This document shows positions 23,298 to 32,522 of a stretch of 64,000 nucleotides of DNA, piece after piece. The stretch covers positions 496,001 through 560,000 of the forward strand of contig CBDHHO010000004.1 of assembly GCA_965263485.1 (NCBI GenBank), written 5' to 3'. How positions within the stretch are numbered: position 1 is the stretch's first letter; every line of letters begins with the position of its first letter. The stretch comes from Haliotispira sp965263485. GTDB lineage: Bacteria > Spirochaetota > Spirochaetia > SP-2023. The notes beneath the pieces are model-generated. The model was given only the letters and a program-made list of their open reading frames with translations. It was not told where the DNA came from and did not search any database. The position numbers and the translations under genes were made by a program.

Positions 23298-25949
23298 CTA
23301 TCCGGTAGACTCCGCTCGCCTTCCCACAAACATAAGACGCAGCAGGGCCGGAGTCAAAAACAAGTCCGAAAACAAGGCCGCCAGCATGGCGATAATCGTG
23401 TACAGCCCCATAAAGCGGATGTTGGCGGCCTGCGACAAGAGCAGAGAAGCAAACAAGGCACAGAGTATCAGAGTCGTAGTCACCAGCGCCGGAGCGATCT
23501 CGCAGAGCGAGTTCTCAACCGCGCGGTCCAGCTCGCCACCATTGTAGCCCGGGCGACCAAGGCGACCAAGGCGACCCGGGAGACTCAATCCGGGACCCCC
23601 AGAGCGAGGCGCGGAGCGCCTCCCCCCATTCTTCGCCCGCAGCCGGCCCTGGACATGACCCAGAAAATAGATCGTATCATCGACCGCCAGACCAATCACC
23701 ATCGGGCCGACCGTCATCGACACAAATTCCAGCTGCCTCCCCAACAACACGATCGCAGCCCCGCACAGCAACGCCGGAAAGATATTGGGAAGCAGGGCGA
23801 TCAGACCGATACGCCAGCTGCGCAGCAGCACAAACAGCAAGAGCGCCACCAGCAGCAGCGACAGCCCAAACGAGCGCAGCAGACCACTGGTAATATACTG
23901 GTTCATAATTGCCAGCTGAAAGACCCCGCCCAGGGCCCGTACCCGCACCTCATCAGAGCCAAAGATTTCGCCGCCCAGCCGCTCCACCTGCTTCATGTGG
24001 GCAATGTTCTCGCCGGAGCTGGCCTGGCGCAGCTGCACCAGAATGCGCAGACTGTGACCAGAATACCACTGGCTGTGCTGGCCACCAAAGAGGCGCTCCC
24101 AGGTCAGCAGTGCCTGCCTGGCCTGCCGGGGATCGGCCGGGAATTCGGCCCGACCCCGGTAGATCTGCTGCACACTCAGTAAAAAGTCGGTCAGCGAAGT
24201 CACATTTTTGACCAGATCGCTGGCGCGCAGGCGCTGTTCCAGCTCGGCCACCTGCCTTAGATTCTGTGCTTGCAGCGGTTCATCGGCAAAAGTCAGGTCA
24301 ATATTATAGAAGCCCCCGGCGCCAATTTCCGAGCGCGAGACCTGCATCAGCCGACGCACATAATCAAAGCGGGTTCCCAGTACCGATTCGGTCGATAAAT
24401 CCACCCGCAGTCGGGGCAGCAGCAGCAGGCTGGCCAGTAGCAGCAGGGCTCCCGCCCCCAAACTCAAGCGGCGGTGCCGGTAGCAGCCCAGCGCCGCAAA
24501 GATGACCGGGCGGTAGTTGAGCGCGAGGCGGCTCGCTCTCTCGGCAGAGCCCAACGTCCTCGCTTGGCGCGCGAGCGGCAGCAGGCTGCAAAACAAACTC
24601 AAGGACAACAGATACGAAACACTGACGGACAGGGCCGACTGCAAGCCGGCGGTGCGGATCATCGGGATCGGCACGAAGATGAAACTGAGCAGCGCCAGCA
24701 CCGTAGTCAGGGCGGCAAAACTCAGAGGACGAATGTTTTCGCAGAGGGTCCGGCACAGGCGCCTGGCGTTTGCCGGACCCTTAAAGTCCGATTCCGGAAA
24801 GTCCGGCCCGCTGCTGTTGGCCCCGTTCTTGGGCCCGCTCTTCTTCGAACTCTTCTCCCAACTCTTCTCTAAGTGGACGCAGTAGCTGATGCTGCTGGCA
24901 AAACCCAGCAGCACCGGAATCATAACGAAGGTCTTATCCGGCACTAGGCCCAGCCAGCCGCTCAGGCCGAAGACCAGCAGTGCATTGCTCAGCACGCAGA
25001 GCAATGCACCCAGCGCCCCCAGGCGGCTCTGCATCAGCAAGAAGATGCAGAGCAGGCAGATCAGCGCGGCTATGCTCAAGACCCGGATCAGGTCCGCGCT
25101 CAACTCGCGCTCCAAATAATAGCTGTTCACCGAAATGCCCACCGGAATCAACTGCAACTCTCCCCGACCTGCCCCATCGCCGCTGAGTAGGGGATGATAG
25201 GCAGAGAGCAGCTGATCGAGCAGGCGGGCAAAGAGCCGGCCCGGCTGCTCCAGTTTGGCTTGCAGGTCGGCCCGACTGCGCAGGCCCGAGCGCTCCAGCA
25301 CCCCCGGCAACTGCAGGCCCGGACTTGCTTTTGCAGTCTTCCGGCCCAACTGCTCCCGGAACTCATTCAGCTCCGCCAATACCTGCTCATCGAGCAGCGG
25401 CAGGTCCCCACCGGAACCCGCAATGGGGGCCCTGCGATACTGCGCGCGGTACTGCTCATATGGATACAGTTCGACCAGCAGCCACATGCTCTGCCAGTCA
25501 TTTGAGTGCAGCGCATCCATTTGGCCAAAGCGGGAGACGAGCTCGCGAAAATTTTCCAGCCGCTGTGTCGGATCTTCACCCCGGCTCTGCTGCCAAAGCC
25601 GGGCCAGACTCTGCACCGAGCGCACAAAAGGCAGCAACTCCAGCTCCCGGCTCAGCAGGCTGAGCCGGTCGAGCAGCCGGGGCAAATCGCCACGTTCGCT
25701 GCCGAGCTGAACGTAGATTCCCACATTTTCGCCGATCTGGTATTTCCGTTCGAATTCGCGCAGAGCCAGGGCATTTTTGTCCTGTTGCAGAAAGAGCTTG
25801 TCGGTGTCCACATTGAGTTTGAGGAAGCGCAGGCCGCCGCCGCTGATGGCCAGCAGAGCGGCCAGTCCCAGCCACAATGCGGGAGCGCGGCAGCTCAGCC
25901 AGTTGCTGTAGCGCAGGATACAGCCTCGCTGAAGAGGGGAGTTCTGCAA
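23298..25949 (-). CDS. MMPL/RND-family exporter
   Basis: An 883-residue inner-membrane protein with the repeated RND layout: one helix, a large periplasmic loop, five helices, then the same again. The second half contains MTVGPMVIGLAVDDTIYFLGHVQ, the conserved acidic proton-relay stretch, and the first half the sterol-sensing-like VMIPVLLGFASSISYCVHLEKSW. Members export lipids, hopanoids or hydrophobic compounds. The start is a TTG (25949), as no in-frame ATG lies nearer. A lone gene; no membrane-fusion protein or TolC partner is adjacent, as is usual for MMPL-type. Several Pro/Gly-rich cytoplasmic insertions are present between the repeats. Confidence 0.88.
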   Translation of the reverse strand: MQNSPLQRGCILRYSNWLSCRAPALWLGLAALLAISGGGLRFLKLNVDTDKLFLQQDKNALALREFERKYQIGENVGIYVQLGSERGDLPRLLDRLSLLSRELELLPFVRSVQSLARLWQQSRGEDPTQRLENFRELVSRFGQMDALHSNDWQSMWLLVELYPYEQYRAQYRRAPIAGSGGDLPLLDEQVLAELNEFREQLGRKTAKASPGLQLPGVLERSGLRSRADLQAKLEQPGRLFARLLDQLLSAYHPLLSGDGAGRGELQLIPVGISVNSYYLERELSADLIRVLSIAALICLLCIFLLMQSRLGALGALLCVLSNALLVFGLSGWLGLVPDKTFVMIPVLLGFASSISYCVHLEKSWEKSSKKSGPKNGANSSGPDFPESDFKGPANARRLCRTLCENIRPLSFAALTTVLALLSFIFVPIPMIRTAGLQSALSVSVSYLLSLSLFCSLLPLARQARTLGSAERASRLALNYRPVIFAALGCYRHRRLSLGAGALLLLASLLLLPRLRVDLSTESVLGTRFDYVRRLMQVSRSEIGAGGFYNIDLTFADEPLQAQNLRQVAELEQRLRASDLVKNVTSLTDFLLSVQQIYRGRAEFPADPRQARQALLTWERLFGGQHSQWYSGHSLRILVQLRQASSGENIAHMKQVERLGGEIFGSDEVRVRALGGVFQLAIMNQYITSGLLRSFGLSLLLVALLLFVLLRSWRIGLIALLPNIFPALLCGAAIVLLGRQLEFVSMTVGPMVIGLAVDDTIYFLGHVQGRLRAKNGGRRSAPRSGGPGLSLPGRLGRLGRPGYNGGELDRAVENSLCEIAPALVTTTLILCALFASLLLSQAANIRFMGLYTIIAMLAALFSDLFLTPALLRLMFVGRRAESTG

Positions 25950-26063
25950 GGAAATGTCCTCTCACGTGTTGCTTAAATAATAGGGGGAAGCTCCAAGAAG
26001 CTGTTTAAAGGGCAGCTCGAAAAATTCCTAGCCCCTCAATAACGGACAGGCTCTCCCAAACCG

Positions 26064-27347
26064 CTACTTGCGCAACAAAAGCATAAATATCGCCAGATGG
26101 CAGACTGGTACCAGCAGTAGACTCAGGGCAAAAGGATCCCAAGAGGTTCCCAGCAGCTCACTGTGATCGCTGACCAGGCCCAGCAGCCACGGAAAGAAGC
26201 CCGCACCTGGAACTCCCGAGGCGGAAAGCAGAATGAACAGCAGGGTGCGATTGAGCTTGGGAAAGCGTTCTACCGTATAGACCTGAATGGTCGGCCAGTA
26301 GGGTGCAGTCCACAAACCCGAGATCAGCAGCAAGAGCAGAAACAGCCACAGTTTGCTGCTGAAAACCAGGAAGAGGCTGCTTGCCGCCCCGGCTGCGGCA
26401 CAGCACAGCAGGGCCGGGCGCAACAGCCGGGGCGGCAGGTAGTGGGCCGTGAGCATGCGACCCAGCAACATTCCCAAGGCAAACATCGCGGTGCTGAGTC
26501 CGCCGATAAAAGCCGAGGACTGATAGTAAATCTGCACGAAACTGGCCGCCCAGAAACTGAGCGTAATCTCAGCCCCGCCCGCCAGAAACATCGCAGCCGA
26601 AAAGCGCCAGTAAGGCAGAGTGCAGAGGATGTCGCGCCCACCGCGCAGCGATTCAAGCATGCTCTCCCGCAACAGCGAGCTGCTGCTCTCAGCAGAAAGT
26701 CTCGGCCGCCCGGCTGCAGGCAGCGGCCTGAGCATGACAAACGGCACAAAATACAGCAGCGCGATGGCACCCAGAATCCAGCGCCAGTCCACCGCGATAT
26801 TGAGCAGCCAGCCCGAGAGCAAGGTGGCGCTGATGACCCCGGCGGGCCAGAAACTGTGGGCCAAGTTCACATACTTGCTGCAATTGCCCAGATCATCACG
26901 GTGCAATTCTTCGACAAAAGGCGTGAGCAGACCCTCGAGCAGGCCTTCACCCACTCCCATCAGGATCAAAGCAAGCAGCAGCAGCAGGTAGTTGGTACTG
27001 AAGGTCGCAAGGCCTACGAAAAAGCCGCTGCACAGCATGGCAAAGCGCAAACAGCGCCGGTTGCCCCAGTACAGTGAGGCAAAGCCGCTGAAGGCCAGTG
27101 TCAGGGTGGCCGAAATATTGCGCCCCAGCGACAGACTGGCCGCCAAACTCTTGCCTCCCTGTTCCAGCGAGATGCCAAAATCGGACATGATCGCAATCAA
27201 CAGCACGGGAAAGGTCAACGACGCAGAAGAATAGGCAAAGATGCCCAGATTGTTGGCCCAGTCGTGGCGACTCAATTTGGCCCACAGCGAAGTTTGGACA
27301 GCTTGGGGAGGAGGAACGACAGATGGGACTCGCCGCTGTTGCGACAT
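26064..27347 (-). CDS. MFS transporter
   Basis: A 427-residue polytopic protein with about twelve helices in two halves. The loop between helices 2 and 3 contains GRNISATLTLAFSGFASLYWGNRRCLRFA, a variant of the MFS GxxxDRxGRR motif, and LMGVGEGLLEGLLTPFVEEL is helix 4-like. AGGAG lies 5 bp before the ATG at 27347; the frame is open further upstream but there it passes through a repeat. The substrate is unknown. It heads the minus-strand block and is followed by 114 bp containing degenerate repeat ends. Confidence 0.85.
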   Translation of the reverse strand: MSQQRRVPSVVPPPQAVQTSLWAKLSRHDWANNLGIFAYSSASLTFPVLLIAIMSDFGISLEQGGKSLAASLSLGRNISATLTLAFSGFASLYWGNRRCLRFAMLCSGFFVGLATFSTNYLLLLLALILMGVGEGLLEGLLTPFVEELHRDDLGNCSKYVNLAHSFWPAGVISATLLSGWLLNIAVDWRWILGAIALLYFVPFVMLRPLPAAGRPRLSAESSSSLLRESMLESLRGGRDILCTLPYWRFSAAMFLAGGAEITLSFWAASFVQIYYQSSAFIGGLSTAMFALGMLLGRMLTAHYLPPRLLRPALLCCAAAGAASSLFLVFSSKLWLFLLLLLISGLWTAPYWPTIQVYTVERFPKLNRTLLFILLSASGVPGAGFFPWLLGLVSDHSELLGTSWDPFALSLLLVPVCHLAIFMLLLRK

Positions 27348-27380
27348 AGCAACTCCTGGTGATTTGCGCAATGAAATGCA

Positions 27381-27503
27381 GGGGGAAAGCTCTAAAAATG
27401 GTATCGCTTTGCGAGTATTGTACAATCGCTCTGCTTTGTTTTCGCCGCAGCGATTATACCGCGTTTTGATGCCAGACGAAGGGATTTTTTAGAGGTCCCC
27501 CTC
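27381..27503 (+). repeat. Short MITE (type E arms)
   Basis: About 120 bp between GGGAAAGCTCTAAAAATGG and GGGATTTTTTAGAGGTCCCC. The interior holds TATCGCTTTGCGAGTATTG and a matching GCGATTATACCGCG arm, like the type E copies near 54776 and 62494. It lies between the divergent MFS and ketosynthase genes and probably contributes sequence to their upstream regions. Confidence 0.7.
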
Positions 27504-27696
27504 AAAATTCCGATTCCGCAGCGAGCCATTAAAATGACGTGGGATTTCTGGAATGACCCTGAGGATGACCATTCAGCGCGGCATCAAATGATGAATGGAG
27601 CTTCCCCTAACTGCGAAAAGTAATGAAAATGCTCTCATCTTGTAAGTAGCCTAAATAACGGATTTAGGGAAATTTTAGCACAAGAGGGGCAGATGT
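27504..27696. other. Upstream region of the ketosynthase operon
   Basis: No gene. The first 100 bp are degenerate repeat (CCTCAAAATTCCGATTCCGC ... GGAGCTTCCCC). The rest is AT-rich and must hold the promoter; I see no strong sigma-70 match. AGAGGGGC lies about 8 bp before the ATG. Confidence 0.35.
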
Positions 27697-28959
27697 ATGG
27701 CAAATAAAAGAGTAGTGATTACCGGCATCGGCACCATCAATCCCATAGGCCGGAATGTCGCTGAGTTCTGGGAGAACCTGAAACAGGGCAAGAGCGGCAT
27801 CGTGGATCTGTGCTCAATCTACCCTGTCCTCACCGATTACAGCGTCAAAATCGGCGGCTACTTCGGGATACCGGACAATGCCCGCGACTATTTTGGCAGC
27901 TACGGCAAGTGGCTCAAGCGCCTGGACGAATTCGTAGTGTATATGCAGATCGCCGGTACGCAAGCCATGCGCGATTCGGGGCTAGAGATGGTGCGGGAAG
28001 ACCCGTTCCGGGTCGGCGCACTGCTGGGTTCGGGCGAGGGCGGCCTGAACAGCCACGAGCGCAACCAAAGTTACCTGCAGAAGCAAGGCATAAACATGGT
28101 TTCCCCCCTATATGTCTTGAACGTGATACCCAATATTGCCGCCGGTTTTTTCGCTCAGGTCCACGGACTGCTGGGGCCCAACTTCGCCCCGGTTTCCGCC
28201 TGTGCCAGTTCCAACCACAGTATCGGGCTGGCCTCCATGATGATCGAAGCGGGCTTGGCCGATGTGATGTTCGTAGGGGGCTCGGAGGCCAGTCTCAACC
28301 CTTCGGGTATCGGTGCCTTCGGCAACCTAGGCGCGCTGAGCACCCGGTACAGCGAACAACCGGCACTGGCCAGCCGCCCCTTCAGCCGAACTCGCAGTGG
28401 CTTTGTGATGAGCAATGGTGCCGGAGCCCTATGCCTGGAAGAACTGGAGCACGCCCGGCGGCGCGATGCCCAAATCTATGCCGAAGTCAGCGGCTACAGT
28501 TTCAGTGCCGATGCCCACGACCTAGTCGCACCCAACCCCGAGGGCTTGAGCACTTCCTACGCGATGAGCCAGGCCTTAAAAAAAGCCCGCCTCGACCCAT
28601 CCCAAATCAGCTTGATCAACGCCCACGGCACCTCGACTCCGCTGGGAGATCAAGCAGAGGCCACAGCAATTCACAAGACCTTCGGCCCGGCTGCCGAATC
28701 AGTGGCGGTTCACAGCACCAAGTCGATGACCGGACACACTATCGGGGCCTCTGGAGCTATCGAAGCCATTGCCGTCTTGTTGGCACTGAAAGAGGGCATC
28801 GTCCATCCCAATATCAACTGCGAAGATCAGGATCCGGAAATCCGGCTGAATATTGTCAAGGAAACCCTTGACAATTCTACGATAGAACATGTCATGTCGA
28901 ATAATTTTGGATTTGGCGGGCAGAATGCAATCGTTATTTTGTCCCGTTTCCGGGCCTGA
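27697..28959 (+). CDS. Beta-ketoacyl-ACP synthase II (FabF-type ketosynthase)
   Basis: A 420-residue thiolase-fold condensing enzyme that extends acyl chains on ACP with malonyl-ACP. All catalytic residues are present: Cys169 in VSACASSNHSIG, His310 in INAHGTSTPLGD, Lys342 and His347 in STKSMTGHTIGASG, and the C-terminal NNFGFGGQN loop. Length is normal for FabF. The next gene, 65 bp downstream, is a ketosynthase-like protein without the catalytic residues, so the two could form a KS-alpha/KS-beta type heterodimer rather than housekeeping FabF. No acpP or fabD is in the window. Confidence 0.92.
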   Translation: MANKRVVITGIGTINPIGRNVAEFWENLKQGKSGIVDLCSIYPVLTDYSVKIGGYFGIPDNARDYFGSYGKWLKRLDEFVVYMQIAGTQAMRDSGLEMVREDPFRVGALLGSGEGGLNSHERNQSYLQKQGINMVSPLYVLNVIPNIAAGFFAQVHGLLGPNFAPVSACASSNHSIGLASMMIEAGLADVMFVGGSEASLNPSGIGAFGNLGALSTRYSEQPALASRPFSRTRSGFVMSNGAGALCLEELEHARRRDAQIYAEVSGYSFSADAHDLVAPNPEGLSTSYAMSQALKKARLDPSQISLINAHGTSTPLGDQAEATAIHKTFGPAAESVAVHSTKSMTGHTIGASGAIEAIAVLLALKEGIVHPNINCEDQDPEIRLNIVKETLDNSTIEHVMSNNFGFGGQNAIVILSRFRA

Positions 28960-29024
28960 TCTGTTTGGTATTCAGCCTGCGGGGACATTTCCAGAAATTA
29001 CTTCGAACATTATGGAGGACCTGA

Positions 29025-30266
29025 ATGCGGCGGAGAGTTGTAGTTAGCGGCTTGGGTGCAATCAACGCCCTAGGCACTAACGTCACAGAATTCCACAATG
29101 TTCTGGCCGATTTGGCAGAGACTCCCGGGCTTGATTCCCATGAGGTCGCAAGCAGTCCGGCCCATTTCATCAGTCTCGCCGAATACCTGCGCAGCGACCC
29201 TCATGCCACCGAACTTGATTGGAGCCCCGAACTATGGGCCCTGGCCGAGACCTGCCCTGTGAGCCGGGTCTGCTCCGAGCAGCTCAGGAAGCTGAGCCGC
29301 CGGGCCTTTGGGCGCTGGTATAAGTGGGTAAGGCGGCTGGAGCGCTCTGTGCTTTTTAGTGCCATTGCCGGTGCAGAGGCCCTCCAGTGTGCCGGGTTGC
29401 TGCGGGAGCAGGACGGTTTTCTGACCCTTGCCACAGACTTGTGCGACCCTTACCGCGCCGGGGCCCTGATCACCGATTCCGGGCTGCATTTCAGGGTACA
29501 CGAGCGCAACCAGAATATCTTGCAGGAGGGCTATATTACCCACTTGGAGCCCTTTTACCTGTTGAACGGCATCAGCAATACCAGTGCGGGGCTGGTCTCC
29601 CAGATCTACCAGCTGAGGGGCCCCGCACTGAACCTGGCCGCCGGAGAGGCTACGTCTCTGGCCTGCCTGCACACCGGACGGCTGCTGATCGAACAAGACC
29701 AGGCCGATATCTGCTTGGTCGGCTCAGGGGAATCTGCCCTCAGTGTTTCGCTGCGGGCAGTGCAAGTGGCTGCGCAAGCCCTAGCTCCCGCAATCGCCAT
29801 GACGCCCCCGGACACGGCGCTGGCAGAAGGCGGCGTAGTCTTGTGTCTGGAAGAGTATCGGCACGCCCTGCGGCGCGGGGCGCGGATCTATGCCGAAGTA
29901 CTGGGCTCAGCCCTGACGCAGCGGATGACTCTAGACCCCGGGACCCAGGACCTGCTGCCGGGCAAAGCGGATGCGGCGCGGGCCCAAAACTACCGGCAGT
30001 GTCTGGATATGTTGCCACACGACAATTTTGCCGGAAGTCGGGAATACTACGGCGCGGCCGACTTTGCACCACAAGGCCCTCATGAATGGCAGCGCGGCAA
30101 GCTCTCGCCGCTGCTGGGCGACTGCCTGGGCGCAGCCGGCCTGATGGAAATAGTCGCGGCACTGCAGCCCCGAACCCAATTGGGGCCACGGCGCATACTG
30201 TGCCACAGCCTGGGCCTGGGTGGACACTGCGCCAGCGCCCTGCTGGAAACACCTGCGGCAAAATAA
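29025..30266 (+). CDS. Ketosynthase-like protein lacking the catalytic Cys-His-His (KS-beta/chain-length-factor-like)
   Basis: A 413-residue paralogue of the FabF upstream, clearly the same fold: VVVSGLGAINALGTNVTEF at the start, HERNQNILQEGY (compare HERNQSYLQKQG), LNGISNTSAGLVSQIYQLRGP and HSLGLGGHCAS at the end. The active-site Cys is replaced (Glu208 in LAAGEATSLA by my alignment), the HGTSTPLGD segment is absent and the second His aligns with Asp366 (LLGDCLGAAG). It therefore cannot catalyse condensation. The pattern matches KS-beta or chain-length factors of type II polyketide and aryl-polyene systems. GGAGG lies 6 bp before the ATG; co-transcribed with the upstream KS. Confidence 0.85.
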   Translation: MRRRVVVSGLGAINALGTNVTEFHNVLADLAETPGLDSHEVASSPAHFISLAEYLRSDPHATELDWSPELWALAETCPVSRVCSEQLRKLSRRAFGRWYKWVRRLERSVLFSAIAGAEALQCAGLLREQDGFLTLATDLCDPYRAGALITDSGLHFRVHERNQNILQEGYITHLEPFYLLNGISNTSAGLVSQIYQLRGPALNLAAGEATSLACLHTGRLLIEQDQADICLVGSGESALSVSLRAVQVAAQALAPAIAMTPPDTALAEGGVVLCLEEYRHALRRGARIYAEVLGSALTQRMTLDPGTQDLLPGKADAARAQNYRQCLDMLPHDNFAGSREYYGAADFAPQGPHEWQRGKLSPLLGDCLGAAGLMEIVAALQPRTQLGPRRILCHSLGLGGHCASALLETPAAK

Positions 30267-31202
30267 ATGCTGACGAGAGAAAAAATGAACGCAGAATCGG
30301 GGATGTCGGAACAGGGACTGGCCTTTTCCTATCGGGCGCCGCAGCAGCCCGTGCAGCAGCCCCTTGTGCTGCTGCACGGGCTGCTGGGTTCCCACAAAAA
30401 TTTTGTCGGTTTTGGCAAGGTATTTGCGGCTCGGGGCTATCCGGTGCTGAGCCTGGATGCGCGCAATCACGGGGCCTCTTTTCACGCCGAAAACTTTGAC
30501 TACCCGACCATGGCCGCCGATCTGGAGCAACTGCTCAGCTACTTAGAAGAACGCCGCTACGGAGGTCTGGACTGGCAGCGGTTCGGGATATTGGGGCACA
30601 GCATGGGCGGCCTCAGTGCCTTTATGTATGCGCTGCTCTATCCCCGGCGGGTGAGTGCCCTGATAGCGGTGGATGTGGTCCCGTCTCTGGAAAGTCCGGA
30701 TTTGGGAATCGAAGAGATTGTCCGGGCCATGCGGGCCACCGAAGCGGCTTTTGAGAGGGCCCATGTTCCAGTGCGCGCCGAAGAACTGCTGCGCCGCGAG
30801 CTTTCTGCACGCGGCATCAAGTCCGAGGCCATGCTGCAATTCCTGCTGTTGTGTAACTTGCAGCGCAAGCGAACGCAAGGCGGCGCGGTGGGGTATCGCT
30901 GGGCCTGCAATCTGGGCGCGATCCACCGCCAACTGGAACGGATTGTGCGCTGGCCCGCCGACTGGCTGGAGCAAAATGGAGTGGCCCCGAATCCCAAACT
31001 GCCGCTGCTGCTGGTGGCGGGGGGGCGCTCGCCCTATGTGCAGCAGCAGGGCTGGGACTTGCTCTTGGAATATTTCCCGCACTCCGAGTCGGCCCCGAGC
31101 ATCAAAAAAGTGGTGGAAACGGCCTACCACTGGCCCCACACCGAAGCCCCCGCAGAATTCCGGCAACTGGTAGCAGAGTTCCTCGAGCGGGAGGGGATTT
31201 AG
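30267..31202 (+). CDS. Alpha/beta hydrolase (YbfF/acyl-esterase type)
   Basis: 311 residues if started at the ATG that abuts the previous stop codon; an ATG at 30285 has a better purine-rich upstream sequence and is an equal candidate. The oxyanion motif LLHGLLGSHKNF, nucleophile elbow GILGHSMGGLSA and final His region ETAYHWPHTEAP fit the alpha/beta-hydrolase fold, closest to small carboxylesterases such as YbfF. Sitting directly behind the ketosynthase pair it may act as a thioesterase on their product, but this is inference. A 19-bp perfect hairpin lies in its first 40 codons. Confidence 0.85.
   Translation: MLTREKMNAESGMSEQGLAFSYRAPQQPVQQPLVLLHGLLGSHKNFVGFGKVFAARGYPVLSLDARNHGASFHAENFDYPTMAADLEQLLSYLEERRYGGLDWQRFGILGHSMGGLSAFMYALLYPRRVSALIAVDVVPSLESPDLGIEEIVRAMRATEAAFERAHVPVRAEELLRRELSARGIKSEAMLQFLLLCNLQRKRTQGGAVGYRWACNLGAIHRQLERIVRWPADWLEQNGVAPNPKLPLLLVAGGRSPYVQQQGWDLLLEYFPHSESAPSIKKVVETAYHWPHTEAPAEFRQLVAEFLEREGI
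30342..30386 (+). other. Perfect 19-bp hairpin inside coding sequence
   Basis: CAGCAGCCCGTGCAGCAGC (30342-30360) is followed by a 7-nt loop and its exact complement (30368-30386). It encodes QQPVQQP and LLHGLLG of the hydrolase. At the mRNA level this is a very stable stem about 75 nt after the start. Confidence 0.85.
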
Positions 31203-31254
31203 CGACACTGCCGGAGCCAGGCTTTCTGAACCACTGCGTTCAGCATCAACAGTG

Positions 31255-31273
31255 AGTTTTTAGAGGTGCCCAT
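31255..31273 (+). promoter_or_regulatory. MITE right end acting as ribosome-binding site of tyrA
   Basis: GTTTTTAGAGGTGCCCAT is the right terminal repeat of the MITE family, and its AGAGGTG lies 5 bp before the tyrA ATG, close to the AGGAGGT consensus. The interior of the element is lost. Confidence 0.6.
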
Positions 31274-32374
31274 ATGAAGCAAATCCCACCCCTTCACAGC
31301 ATCGTGCTCGGCTTGGGCCGCTTTGGCCGCCTGTGGGCGCGTCTGCTCACCCCGCTGGGCACAGTGGAAGCCTACGACCCGGCCGCACCGAAAGCAGAAG
31401 CCGGCTATTCCCTGCTGCCGGATGCACAGGCACTGCACCGGGCCATCCAGAGCTGTGACGCAGTATTTTTCTGCGTGCCGATTTCAGGCCTCGGCGAGGC
31501 CCTGACCCGGCTGCGCCCCGCCCTTGCAGAAAGGCAGAAACAGCAACCTTCCGCACCGCCGCTGTGGCTGTTGGACACCTGTTCGGTTAAAGTACAGCCC
31601 CTGCGCCAGCTCTGCGCCGCTCTCAGAGCGCTGAGCAAGGAGTGCGCATTCGAGAGAGGCTTGCAGGACTCCCGGGAGTCCGCAAGTTCGAGCACCTGCG
31701 GCTTCCGCGTGCTGGGCCTGCACCCAATGTTCGGCCCGGATTCGCTCTCACCCCGGCGCCTGGCCTGGCTCACCGGCAACGCAGAAACTGCAAAAGGAGC
31801 TTCGCGGCAAGCAGATCTGCCGCATGACTCCCATGCCATTCCCGGGTGCCCCGGTCCGCTGCGCCTGGTAATCTGTCCGGTCACAGCCCGGACGGCCCTT
31901 GGTATGCCTTCCCAAGCTGCAGACCTTGCGCGCGCCGCACAGAGTCCGGAGCTGTTGCTGTGGCAGCAGCGCTTTCGCGTCCTGGGGCTGGAAACACTGG
32001 TAATGAGTGCCGAAGAACACGACAGCGAGGCCGCGCGCACCCAGGGTCTGACCCACCTGCTGGGCCGGGTGCTGGAGGCCTTCGGCATTCGCGAGAGCCC
32101 GATAGCCACCACTGGCTATCGGGCCTTGTGTCAGTTGCGCGAACAGACCTGTCACGATACTTGGCAGCTTTTCCTCGACCTTCAAAGCCAAAACAGCTAC
32201 ACTTCGGCGATGCGCCGCGAGCTGCAAAAGGCCTTTGAAACCGTGTACAGCGCTCTGGCCCGGGGCGAATCGCCGGAGAATCAGGAGCCCGGGCAGGCAG
32301 ACGGGCTTTCCAAGTCGGATTTTCGCGATAGCCGCAATAGCGAGGAAGAGGAGCCGGGCTATACTTTGCTGTAG
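31274..32374 (+). CDS. tyrA: Prephenate dehydrogenase family protein (TyrA)
   Basis: A 366-residue enzyme of tyrosine synthesis that oxidises and decarboxylates prephenate. The nucleotide loop is IVLGLGRFGRLWARLL (residues 10-25). DTCSVKVQPLRQL is the conserved DxxSvK motif near 98 and LHPMFGPDSLSP, with the catalytic His, near 149; GYRALCQLREQT belongs to the helical dimerisation domain. There is no chorismate mutase domain. A Ser-rich insertion of about 20 residues precedes LHPMFG, and the last 30 residues are acidic and disordered. AGAGGTG supplied by a MITE end is the ribosome-binding site. Confidence 0.87.
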   Translation: MKQIPPLHSIVLGLGRFGRLWARLLTPLGTVEAYDPAAPKAEAGYSLLPDAQALHRAIQSCDAVFFCVPISGLGEALTRLRPALAERQKQQPSAPPLWLLDTCSVKVQPLRQLCAALRALSKECAFERGLQDSRESASSSTCGFRVLGLHPMFGPDSLSPRRLAWLTGNAETAKGASRQADLPHDSHAIPGCPGPLRLVICPVTARTALGMPSQAADLARAAQSPELLLWQQRFRVLGLETLVMSAEEHDSEAARTQGLTHLLGRVLEAFGIRESPIATTGYRALCQLREQTCHDTWQLFLDLQSQNSYTSAMRRELQKAFETVYSALARGESPENQEPGQADGLSKSDFRDSRNSEEEEPGYTLL

Positions 32375-32522
32375 GATCTCGTTCCAGCACGGGAGGGAAC
32401 CCCACGTGCAGCCAGGCGCTCGCTGCTTGGAAGGATTGGTTCTTCGCACAAAAGAATAACACAACACAAAGGAATGCTCTAGAATCTTCAGAGCGGTTCC
32501 TGAAATCCGTTCGGGAGGTTGT
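32375..32522. other. Short gap before the bactofilin gene
   Basis: No gene and no repeat end. GGGAGGTTGT directly precedes the bactofilin ATG as ribosome-binding site. Confidence 0.3.
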
